A stretch of 64,000 nt of DNA from NCBI GenBank assembly GCA_022605405.1, contig JABYQQ010000010.1, positions 1,054,001 to 1,118,000 on the forward strand, in the 5' to 3' direction. Below, piece by piece: positions 1 to 10,300 of the stretch. The translations under genes were made by a program, and so were the position numbers. Each line of letters begins with the position of its first letter. Positions within the stretch are counted from its first letter, which is position 1. Below the pieces are notes generated by a model, which saw only the letters and a program-made list of their open reading frames with translations, was not told the origin of the DNA and did no database searches. The stretch is from Earliella scabrosa (taxonomy: Eukaryota > Basidiomycota > Agaricomycetes > Polyporales > Polyporaceae).

Positions 1-3000
1 CGAAGATGAGACCACATCCCACACCTTGTACGACAAGCGGCCCAATTCAACATCTCGCAAGCCGACGCGGCCGTCCGAGCGCGAGACACGACACCGAGTG
101 CAAGCATCCCGCATTGCTACCCGCGACTCCATACGGTAACGGCGTTGTCTAGTGGCTACCAAGCGGAATACGAGGCTACCCGAGTCCGATCGAGGTTGAC
201 ATCACCAGTGATCTGCCAGGAATCGGTGGCATGCACGGATGATGAGCTCCCCACCATCAAGCTCAACAGCCATGTCCGTGAGTTCTTCACTCGAGGCATC
301 CGGTTTGCTGCTTCCTCTCACATCTCGTTCATCCTTCCCCGAGCTGCGGGCGTTGCAGGGTTATCTAACGAATACCAGAACCTTCGTTTTTGTCTATTCG
401 AGCTCGGAAGGATATTCGTTGCGACACGTTGCCTGTATCGACCTCACCTTCCGCTCTCCAAACGGGTCTTCTTCGACTCGTCTTTCTGCCTGTGCTGTCG
501 AACTATATTGGCTTCCATTTTGGGCGGTACACTTCGGACAGTTGTTGATTGTGGTTCGTCGTGGATGCGATCCTTGCGGAATATTTGCGCTTGTTGACCG
601 TCCAGCAGAATCTCACCCTCTCGCCGAAGTGCGGGCTCTGTCGCATACGACACATTTGACCTCAACTCCCACACAGTCCAATGGCCCCCGTCGACTGCGA
701 CCGCAGTGGTCCCTCTCGTCCAATTTGCACTGTCTCGAACTCGCGCCGATCACCCGTCCATGGTTTCGCGCAGATCTACACGGGCCCGCGGGGAAGGCGA
801 GCCTCGTCGTCATCAAGCCACAGAACCCACGTCATGTCCGTCTCCCCATATGGCCCAATGTATCAGCACGGGCGGACATGAAAGCGACCAGGCGAAGCGC
901 GAGGTAGAACCGTTGTCCACGACTGGGCCTTCCGTTTGTTCCAGAGGCGCGCGCCCATCCCACGCCTCTGGAACCACAGGCACTCGGACGCGCTTCTCTC
1001 AACAACGAGCGCGTCATATTCACTCCCCACCATCAGCTTCATCATGGACATGGATCGGTGATACGCCTCCACGCCCAAACACTCTGCTCTCAATACCTTC
1101 AAGCTCAAGCTCCGGTGGCACCGAAATTGCTGGCAACCGTTGCCATTCGCTGGGGCTCGCGGACTTCCCTCGCCCTTCAGAAACCGCCCGACGTCCCGTA
1201 ACGGCGTCATGGCAGTCCGGACGTTCTGTGGTTCGCGTGACGACTGCCCCACATCTTCTCGCATCATGCGTACGTACGCGATCCCTTCCCCCGCACGCGC
1301 GACCCGTGCTGGCCAGCCATCGCCAAGGCTAACGGACGCAGCTGCACCTGCATGGAATTCCGCCTGCTCCCTTGCGCGCCGCGAAGAGAAGGAAGGAGCT
1401 TCAGTTAGGCTCGCAAAGCGGCCTCTATGCCTCCGGTGTCCTATCGCTGCAGCATCGCTGTAGGCGACCGACGAAGGGTGCGTGTCGCCCGACTTCCGGG
1501 CCAACGGTGGTGCGCGGCCGGGTACACATACGCTAATTCACTCTGGATGCTGTCAGATTAACCTGTGCGCCATCCGAGCAGAAGGGGAACACGCCCCAAG
1601 CGAGCGCAGTCGCTGCCCGAGCGAGATACATTGCTGCGCCGGCAGCGGGTCTCCGTGCCAGTTAAGCTACGTTCGTGGGTGCGCCGGTGGGCCACTGGGC
1701 CAGTGGTGCGCCGGGTGGTTTACTGGCTGGAGCTGCACCACGCATAGACTCACTCGAGAATGGTCGGCTTTGAACAGGATCTGGAAGGTTGCGGCTGCTG
1801 AACCTCGAATGCCGACTGCACGTCCGAGGTCGAACGCTAGATGGAGAGTGCAGAGTTGGCGCAGATCCATTGTACGGATGAATGCATGTCCGGACGCGGG
1901 TACCCATCGTTGGGACACGATCCTGGTCAAAGTGTGACCATCCGTTCATCGCAAGTCGCCTATACACTTTGACCTAATCCCGGTTCATCGTTCATGCCGC
2001 CCACGACCACTGCCTCGTGCGCAGGCCCGGAGAACAGCAATTATATCCCAAGTCTGACGCATTCAATACGTACTTGCCTCTGGCGGTCAACGGGCGATAT
2101 AGACATCTTGAACCCCCTCGTGCCCACGTCTGACACCACGTCCATCCTTGCCCGGGACGCTGCCGGGTGGGCGGTCTTCCTTGCTCGGACATGAGGAACA
2201 CGCCGTGCGTCGCGCATCGCTCACCCAACCTTCAACCAACCTCTGTCCCTCTTACACGCTTCACCCTGCAATATCGCACGTATCCTTCCAAAAGGCTGCA
2301 ATGGACGATTCAGAACACGAAGACGATGCGCTCAGATTGCTCGCGGTTCCGACGGCGCAGGCGGCGCGCCCAGCGATGCTCTCCCCGCGCGCCTCCTCGA
2401 CAAAATAGAGTTGGAGATAGCCTAAGAGACCCCACTTCCTCAACCTCGCGCGCGCTCACGATCCCATGCGCCCCCGTACGTAACCGCTCGCGTGCGCCTC
2501 CAGCTCACATCTCACAGCTCACGAGCCCCCAGGTTTCGCAGGTTCGCAGGGTTCACAGGCTCACAGGGCCTACTGCCTCCGAACGCCCGCGCGCTCGGGG
2601 AGCGGGGAGGAGAAGCGGAATGCGAATGCGAGCGTGCAGAGGATGACGGCACGGGCATCGCTGGGAGCGGAAGTGACAAAGGGCAGAGGGCGCGTGCGAA
2701 GTCGAAGCCGAAGTCGAAGTCTCAACGCACGCGAAGGGGGAAGCCCGTCGCAGTATGCTGTCCAGTGTCCACGTCCGTGGGCTGGACCGCTCGACCGCGC
2801 GGCCTCAGCGGGGATGAAGGTGCGAACGGCACGCGGGAAGGCTGGGGGCTACCACGAGTTTAGACTTGAAGCTTGAAGGAGGATACAGCTGGCCGTAAGT
2901 TGAACTCTAGGTGCACGTTACGACCAGTGTTGATTGAAGTCGGCCTTCCCAGGTTCTCAGGTCGTGGCGGATCGCGCGTACGTACATCTCGCGATGTGCA

Positions 3001-4117
3001 GCGGCCACTCGCATCCGCGCCCGGGCAACTGAAGCTTTGAAGCTCAAGCGCTCAAGCCCCAGCATGGTCACGAGGAACTGCCTACCACGAAAGGCAGGTT
3101 TCGTACCAAACTCCACCTCCCTCGCGTACGCCGATGGGCCAGCACTACACGCCCCCCGGCACTCGGTTCGGGTGCGCGAAACCAACTGTGGGAGCACTCC
3201 AGCAAGTGACTTACTGGCCGACATCTGCACATTCGCCGTGGGCAGAGAGATGGGAGGATCGGCCTGCGGGTGCGAAGTCTCGCGGGAACGCGCGCATATC
3301 GCCGCCGCTACCGGCGTACGACGTGCATACGCTACTGTGTGTATCCCCTTCTGCACCATACTTGAACTTCATGGCCACGGTCCACCCACGCACCGCCCCG
3401 CCCGATCGCGCCCTCCCGTGGGCGAATATGTGCTGGCCATGAGTGGCAGGTCGTCGGTCCCGTGCATGCTCGCGTCGCACTAACGCCCCCGCGCTCCTCC
3501 CTCCTCCTCCCTCTCCCTTCCCCTGCGTATTCTTCTCCTCCCGTTCCGCTCAGCGTGCCCACGTCGGGCAACGGACCCACTGTGCGAATGTGAAACGCCC
3601 TCGGCCCTCTCCTCAGACTTTGCGTCCAACATTCCAAACATCCCAACTTCATCACAAATTACCAACTTCACAGGCGACAGGGACTTCGTCCTTACGTCTC
3701 CCTTACGAAGAGCCGTCTGCTTCCGCGAACGCGAGCTCCGGCGAGTGGCCACTGGCAAGGCGCGGCTTCCCATGACGCACCTCCCTCCCTCACGTCTCAC
3801 GCGCACGTCTCGCCTCTCGCGTCTCGGGCCCTCAGAGGCTGTCTGTCAATCAGCCTGCCGTCCCGCTGCTAGCCGCTGTCTGGTGCGGTCTTCGTGATGT
3901 CTCTTGGTGCCGTTCCTGGTCCAGGAAGTTGGGTAAATGCGCGGCGCGAGACATCGAACTCGCGTTAGGCCGTCGTACGCGACGGAGGCGCGTGGCTGGA
4001 GGACGGGGTGCGCCTCATCTGGCACGGGGACCGGCGGGGAGCTTACGACAGACGACACTCTCTATGATCCTGACTATGACTAAGGATGGTTGAGATTGCA
4101 TCCAGCACGTACGGTAA
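1..4117. other. Stretch without a supported gene
   Basis: I read all frames here and found no recognisable domain, no run of exons joined by consensus introns, and no consistent coding-style codon choice. The open frames present are short, overlap on both strands and look like chance frames in GC-rich DNA. A gene with many tiny exons or a decayed transposon could be missed by eye. Confidence 0.55.
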
Positions 4118-4125
4118 CGCGTGGC
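4118..4125. repeat. Candidate target-site duplication, left copy
   Basis: The octamer CGCGTGGC stands here and again at 5488-5495, just outside the two ends of the inverted-repeat element. An 8-bp (or 7-bp, depending on where the end is set) direct repeat in this position fits a hAT-like insertion, and the right end of the element reads CAGTG inward. The left terminal 11 bases do not match the right ones well, so the assignment is tentative. Confidence 0.45.
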
Positions 4126-4207
4126 ACTTGTATCGGTTTACGCAGATCATCTGAGCGCGTTAGTTACGGTAAAAGACAACTATTTATCTGCCTTAGTGGG
4201 TCAGATA

Positions 4208-4446
4208 CACGCCCAGGTGTGCACCGGGCGCCCTGGGTATTTGGTCGGAAGTTATCTGCCGGGGCAGCCCTGGGTATCGAACAGGTATTTTGCAGCCGGC
4301 GCTTAGACCTCGATCCAATATCGGTTTGCCCAATATCTGTTCGATGCCTGGGGCACAACGCTCCAGTATGGAAGCGCCGGTCGGAAATTATCTGACGACT
4401 GAAAATTCCTAGATATCGGAACCGACCCAGGGCTCACCTGAGCGTG
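4208..4446. mobile_element. MITE with TA target duplication (Tc1/mariner-like)
   Basis: A 239-bp insert is bounded by TA at 4206-4207 and 4447-4448. Its ends are inverted repeats, CACGCCCAGGTG and CACCTGAGCGTG (11 of 12 match). The empty site is preserved in the right arm of the surrounding inverted repeat, which has a single TA at the same place, so the insertion boundaries are seen directly. Internal blocks (GCCCTGGGT, TCGAACAG) are also repeated in inverted order, making the whole insert an imperfect palindrome. It has no coding capacity. TA duplication and short terminal repeats fit the Tc1/mariner superfamily; assignment to a family is inference. Confidence 0.85.
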
Positions 4447-4542
4447 TAGAATCCGAGAGTGAGATGATTTGAGAATAATTTGTGTGAAATATTTGACTTC
4501 TCTCTGGCTCTATTTGACTTCCCTCTGGCTCGAATAAAAAAT

Positions 4543-4623
4543 GCGCAAACAGGGAATCGAACACACGATCTGCGCACGACCCAAATACCAACTCAGTGCC
4601 CTAGACAACTGAGCCACAAGAGC
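4543..4623 (-). ncRNA. tRNA-Thr-like Pol III unit, left copy
   Basis: This is the inverted twin of the unit at 5230-5310, with the same A box (TGGCTCAGTTG), anticodon-loop-like TTGGTAT and B box (GTTCGATTCC), followed downstream on the minus strand by six T (4536-4541 as A on the plus strand). See the right copy for the cloverleaf assessment. It points outward, toward the left end of the element. Confidence 0.6.
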
Positions 4624-4770
4624 TTACTATGTGGGTGGCCCAACACTGTCTATATCGTCTCATCCTCTCTGCCAAATATGTTCTCTTACTCTTGTAACAA
4701 TTGACCCGCTCTGCAAAGCAGTGATGGCTCATAAATATATCTCGGACTCTGCTCAATGAATGTGTTTACA

Positions 4771-5082
4771 GACACTTGCATTCCCATGCGGCCATGCCAG
4801 CTGATTGGTACCCATGCATTCAATATTGGGCCGTGCTTGCAACCGTGATTGCCAACTTGCTCGTCTACATGTTGCCACCACATGTCATAGGGATGAGTTC
4901 TTTCTGCTTAGCAAGAGAATGTACCTAGTATAAAGCAGAGGAAGTACCACCGCCGTAACGCAATCCTTGATGCTAGACTTACTGGATTCGGACTTGCCCT
5001 GTCCAAATCCAGTAACTCTAGCGCCGAATGTTGGACTGCCTCAGCCATTCGGACTCTTGCAACTCCGTTGCCTTGTTTAGAA
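4771..5082. other. Unique spacer of the inverted-repeat element
   Basis: This is 312 bp of moderately AT-rich sequence between the two arms. It contains no open frame of note and no recognisable motif. Confidence 0.6.
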
Positions 5083-5476
5083 TGTAAACACATTCATTGA
5101 GCAGAGTCCGAGATATATTTATGAGCCATCACTGCTTTGCAGAGCGGGTCAATTGTTACAAGAGTAAGAGAACATATTTGGCAGAGAGGATGAGACGATA
5201 TAGACAGTGTTGGGCCACCCACATAGTAAGCTCTTGTGGCTCAGTTGTCTAGGGCACTGAGTTGGTATTTGGGTCGTGCGCAGATCGTGTGTTCGATTCC
5301 CTGTTTGCGCATTTTTTATTCGAGCCAGAGGGAAGTCAAATAGAGCCAGAGAGAAGTCAAATATTTCACACAAATTATTCTCAAATCATCTCACTCTCGG
5401 ATTCTATCTGACCCACTAAGGCAGATAAATAGTTGTCTTTTACCGTAACTAACGCGCTCAGATGATCTGCGTAAAC
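5083..5476 (-). repeat. Right arm of inverted repeat (uninterrupted)
   Basis: This is the 394-bp intact arm. At 5409-5410 it carries a single TA where the left arm holds the 239-bp MITE, so it serves as the empty-site allele. Confidence 0.88.
5230..5310 (+). ncRNA. tRNA-Thr-like Pol III unit, right copy
   Basis: An 81-nt sequence has a near-consensus A box (TGGCTCAGTTG), a D-stem GCTC/GGGC, a seven-base loop TTGGTAT with U33 and a GGU anticodon (threonine), a B box GTTCGATTCC and an immediate T6 terminator (5312-5317). The T stem and acceptor stem pair poorly, so it is probably not a working tRNA but a tRNA-derived internal promoter. It may have been captured by the element, since 147 bp of the arm lies upstream, unlike a SINE, which would begin with the tRNA head. 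Confidence 0.6.
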
Positions 5477-5487
5477 TGAAGTCACTG

Positions 5488-5495
5488 CGCGTGGC
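5488..5495. repeat. Candidate target-site duplication, right copy
   Basis: CGCGTGGC matches 4118-4125. See the left copy for the reasoning and the doubt. Confidence 0.45.
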
Positions 5496-6263
5496 GGGTA
5501 CAGTAAGAGCCTAGAGGAAAGGGGAAACCGGGACAGCTGCAGAGAGGGCGGGGAAGGCAGAGGGTAGAGGGTGACTTGAAGGATTCGGGTCCTGATTCTG
5601 ATACCTGGGTGCTGTAGATCCCGGGATAGACGAACACCTGCAACGTTCGAACTCGAGCTGTGACGCAAATGGCGTTCGTCTTCGCTGCAGCGCGTGCAAG
5701 GTTCCGACGAGGCCTCTCAGGGTCTGCGTCCCAGGCTAGCTAGCCTAGGGAGACCTCATGCGCGATTGGTGGGAGCGACTTTGGGGCGGACGAGTGACGA
5801 CTCGTGAGTCGTGAGTCGTGGCCACCGAAGCGAGCTTGAAGCACGAAGCTCGCAGCGTGACGGCTGACCGCGTGAGCCTTGGGCCTCCAATCTGAAAGAG
5901 CGAGCCTGTGTTGCTTGAAGGCAGTCGAGGTGCCGTATGCGTCCAGGACGAGGGCTTTGCTCTGTGTACCACGACGAGCCAGGTGCGGATGCTGGAGTCG
6001 CCTATCGCAGTGCTAGCCATACCTGCCTCACGCGGCTAGCGCCCTGGTTCAGACTTCGCTCGCCCAACTCCGAGCTGTGAACATTGGGTGGCCGGCGAGT
6101 CCGACTCCAGGCAGATCGCAACCTTTGACTGCACCCACTACTAGGCCACGCGAGGACATGCGATGATCGGCGATGCATACTTGGTTGACGCCTCCGAAAC
6201 CCGTCGAGCGGTCTGGCAGCATCTCGGGTTTAGAAGAAAGACCTGTACAGAAGAACAGAATTC

Positions 6264-6293
6264 GGGGCGGGGCGGGGCGGGGCGGGGAGGAGC
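6264..6293 (+). repeat. G4-capable (GGGGC)n tract
   Basis: Five runs of four G separated by single C, ending GGGGAGGAG, form a short tandem tract with strong G-quadruplex potential. There is no gene close by, so a regulatory role is not supported. Confidence 0.75.
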
Positions 6294-6519
6294 GTACCAA
6301 AATGCACTGTATGACGCGTATTAAACCGATCGAAATCCGCGCTCTGGACCCAAACACGCATCCAACTTGGTGCGTGCACACACCAGAGGACGGTGTCGGC
6401 CATAGAGCGGGACGCCTGCGGGCCCGGGATGGACTCGGTTTTGAGGCCTGAGGGCTAGCGAAGCCGCCGCCGCTGCGCACAGAATTCGAAGGTGGAAGCA
6501 GCAGCACTCGTGCGCGTCA

Positions 6520-7345
6520 TAGGTTGCATGTCGCGCATCATGCATGCGTCAGTACCTCTGAGACAGGCCTGCGAGCCGCGGGGGTATGAGGGCGGAATTG
6601 CGGTGCGGAGACGTGCGCGTCGAATGCAGTGTCTTTTTCGGGACGTCCGTCAGTCGGAGCGCTTGGCAGTCGACTTGGAGCTTGACCACAGTGCGTCTGG
6701 TGCTGGCACCTGGTGCGTACTTATACTTAGAGCCTCCCCGGAAGATCGTTGGAAGTCCAGACGTCCAGGTTCCAGGCTCGCTTCTGTTGGAATCAGTCTT
6801 AACATGCTTTCCATCTTCGACAATAATCCGAGGGTTTGGAGACAATTCTGGCCATCCGTCCAGTCTGTCGCCAACTGGAGGTGTAGGATTCTGTCAGGTA
6901 AGGGTTGGCAGTCGGACTACTAAAATCTCACCAACCTAGAACTACGCAAATCCGAGTCAGTAATCACAGAGAACATAGCATCTTATGCCACCGAGGTCAC
7001 TGTGCGGATGCATCAAGTCGGCCATAGGACGGCGGCTACGCGTTCAAGGTGGGATTGAAGCAAGTACCGATGCTGTAGGGCCCCGGTGAGCTAAACGTCG
7101 TCACGTATCGCGCACCATGCATCATGCATCAGTACTCAACTCAATGCAAATGCTTAGTAGTACTTGATGCTTCCTTCCGAGACGTCCAGGCCTGTCACGT
7201 CGCGGAGGTCCAACGAGACGGAATTGCAGTGCGGAGATGTCGGATTCTAGCATGTCTTCCAGGTCGAACGTCCGCGTATCGTCGTCAGCAGAGCGGACGA
7301 TGTGGGTCCTGGGAGGGACTCGCTTTTGTCGGGATCAGTCCGAAA
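6520..7345 (+). repeat. Diverged direct duplicate (two copies)
   Basis: About 6520-6800 and 7100-7345 share ordered, diverged blocks: GCGCATCATGCATGCGTCAGTAC versus a close variant, CGGAATTGC(G/A)GTGCGGAGA(C/T)GT, and GGACTCGCTT/GGCTCGCTT followed by a TCAGTC block. The pattern suggests an old tandem duplication or two copies of a decayed repeat. No coding content is recognised. Confidence 0.45.
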
Positions 7346-10300
7346 GTTGGCACAACTGCGTGGAAATCCTGAGAGAGCTGTCGTTGACTGTCTGATCATC
7401 GCGTGCACGTGGCAAATCCCGGCGAATATAATCGACACATCCTGGGGAAGCTACATGTCGCCGGCGAACCCATCGTCCGAATCGGCCTATACTCCCACTT
7501 GCGATTGGAGACAGCGAAGATGTCCTCGCCACGTACCGACCGCGCGTGCGATCGAGTACGCTTGCGGCAATCTGAAAGGGAACACGGCGTATCAATAGAC
7601 ATCGCACCCGAGTCAAGGGGGTTCCCCGCGTGCACCGTGCGGGGAGTGGCAGGCCTTCGACCATCCATGTCATACGCAGGGCGCACATACGTATGTTCCA
7701 CGGTCGAACGTCAAACATAGGCATAGATCTAGACCACCATGCACCAGCACCAGCCGACGCGACCGAAGAGCCAATCGCCCTCCCCGAACGTCCAGACGTC
7801 CATCCAACCTCCGATCGCGAGCCCAGATGGGCTGGATGGTAGTGGAGCCGCGTCCCTGTCCGAGCCGCTATGGGCCCACGACGGTCCAGGCGGCGAGATT
7901 CCATCGTGCGTTGGAGATGAAAGAAGGACTCGGAGCGCGGCCGCGGGACGGCAGACGAGGCGAGCTCGAAGTCGAAGCCTTGCCATCTCTGTCCGCATAT
8001 GAACATATACGAACGATGCAGCTTTGAATTCCTGTCCGTGTGTTCTGGAGGAATAGACTCAGAGCGAACATCGACGGCGGGGAGGAGAGCTTCGCCGCGG
8101 CGCACAATCGACGACGATCAGCCTTTGCCATAGATGCACGATGAGCGATCATCGAATGCATGCATCGGCCGCGGAGATCGACGACGTGGGATGGTCCTCC
8201 TCTTGCCCTAATCCGCGCGAGACGCAACGTCCGAGTCCTGTGGGGCGTGTCTGGGGTGAGGGCTTCTGTGAAGGGCGGTGCGGGTTTGCGACGTAGCGCG
8301 AACGACGGCAGGGTTCGTCAGTGCTGCTGCTGCGCGCATCGATGTGAAGAGCATGTACAGCACCTGAACGTAAACGCATTCGCCGTATGTCCGTGCACGA
8401 CGCAATTATCACGGGCCGCACCAAGGCCTGGATCGTAGACGTTAGACGATCGTCAATGGGGGGCAGCGGTTCGCCCATTTCCTTGAATACGAACGCAAGT
8501 ATCGCGCGATGATTTGCCCGCGAGCGAGACCCCCATTATCGTCGGTCTCTGGAGAAATGCGCCGAAATACGTACATATATGCGCATGATTCAAATGGTCT
8601 TTCGTCGAGGACCGGGTTAGATCCAGACTCCACCTAGCTTCTTCCCGCTTCAGCTCCAGCTCCAGCGTGCTCGCCGCCCGCCGCCCAAGAGGAGGTTCCC
8701 TGCTTGCGTTCGAAGCCCGTCAGCGCCGCGTCAGCCCAAGTCAAGCATAGACATCTCCGGGCGAATGATGCACGCACCGCGCGACATTGAGCACGTTGCT
8801 GCACTTCATTTCACGAGGGCTATCATAGCGTTTGCTGCGAGCTCGACCCGTGCGTACGTACGTACACAACCGCGCACTATCGGCGGACTCTTCCCGTCGT
8901 CCAGACGTCTACGTCCCGTGAGCGATTTCGCAGCACGTGCGGACCGTCAGAACTGGCATGCCCTTTATTCCACTTGCAGTTACCGCCTTGACTTTGCCGA
9001 TCCTACTCGCCTCGCTCGCGATCGCCAGGCGGCGCACACAAATAAGGCGGCGAACATGCGATCGCGGCACCACGTCGATGCATGACATTGACTTGCGCTT
9101 TGCTTTGGTCGCCGGCGGACGGGACGCACGATCCCTCGACCTCGGGTCCGCTGCCCGCCGCTCCCAATGGCTTAGCGTATGATGCCCGCCGCACGAGGCT
9201 CGAAGCTCGAAGCCCGACGTGGTCCATGGACGGGGCCCCCACGCTCCCATCGCGCGGCGAGGCGGACAGACTTCCAAGCGTCCTGCCTCGCGCGAGTCTG
9301 CCGCTGACGCGCCGACGTCTCGGGGGGAAGCCACCCAGCGTTCTGGAACGCACCGCGCATCACAGTCCATATCGGGGTATCGCGCGCCCCTCGATGGAAT
9401 CAGGGAACAGCGCGGACGACGGCGCGAGGGACCGTCACACCGCCGACGCCGCCGTGGGACTAGTACTGCAGGACGCGCGTACGGGAAGCGTTGACGTCAG
9501 GGCGGGCCTTGTCCTTCTCGACTCTTCAAGTAGTCTGACTACCCAATGCACAGTGTCAGGAGGGGAAAAGGAAGCCACGCGCGTGCGTGCCTGAGTCCTC
9601 CCGATCCGGCGGTCCAAAGCTGGAAGTGCTCGGAGGGCGGCCTGCGCGATGGGCGGACGAGAGAAGAGACCTCGAGGCGATCCGCGCTCGCGACGCGTGC
9701 GCAGAAGCCCGTACGTACGTACGTACGCGCCCTGGTTGGGGTGATCGCACTGACAGGGATCGGGGCTGGCTGCAAAAAGGATCCGGGAGGCGGCTGGCTG
9801 ACCATGTCCTCAGTGGTCGGGAGCGGTCAACCGGTCATCGGCGGGTCGCTTTTGAAGGGGTTCGCTACCGAGACGACGAGGGAGCGAGCTAGATCACCCC
9901 GTGCGGCCGTAAGTTGCATGCCCGGGACAGTTCGAAATGTACCCAGCGGCTGGCGTACGTGCCTGCAGCGGGAGCGCATCCCGAGGGCCGGCGAGCCCAT
10001 GATGCGTGAGCGCTAAGCATCTTGACGAACCGGACGGGGAGAAGCAGGGACGAGCGCGGGAGGAAGGGACCCAGGTACGCCCGGAGCTCGAGGTTGACTG
10101 CGGCGAGGCGTACAGTATCGAAAGCGGGCGCGGTGCACGGCACAACTGAGAAGAGGCGCGTCAGAGAGGTAAGTCGGATGAGAGTCTGAGATTAGAGTTC
10201 GTGCTCACGCGTTGATCCGCCCCTGGCCAGGTCCGGGGGAGAGAGCCCTCGGAAGTATGTTTGAATCGCTATCGAGGTTGGATCGACGCCGACAATTGCA

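Larger units (their letters stand above)
4136..4770 (+). repeat. Left arm of inverted repeat (split by MITE)
   Basis: This is the left copy of the 394-bp arm, expanded to 635 bp by the MITE at 4208-4446 plus the duplicated TA. Homology with the right arm starts at GTTTACGCAG and ends at TGTTTACA. Confidence 0.88.
4126..5487. mobile_element. Foldback-type inverted-repeat element with 394-bp arms
   Basis: Positions 4136-4770 and 5083-5476 are inverted copies of one sequence. After removing the 239-bp insert and its extra TA from the left arm, both arms are exactly 394 bp, and I saw no mismatch where I compared them, including a 74-codon frame that translates identically in both. They enclose a unique 312-bp spacer (4771-5082) with no gene. 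Each arm carries a tRNA-like Pol III unit pointing outward. No transposase is encoded, so this is a non-autonomous element or a recent inverted duplication. The near-identity of the arms means recent origin or gene conversion between them. Confidence 0.8.

Noticed and set aside
5230..5310. A working tRNA-Thr gene
   Set aside because: The acceptor and T stems pair poorly; it is kept only as a tRNA-derived Pol III-like unit.
4480..5373. Identical 74-codon frames in the two inverted arms
   Set aside because: They run across the tRNA-like unit on its complementary strand; identity comes from the inverted repeat, not from protein constraint.
7335..8105. 256-codon minus-strand frame
   Set aside because: No domain, no codon pattern, and competing frames of similar length on the other strand.
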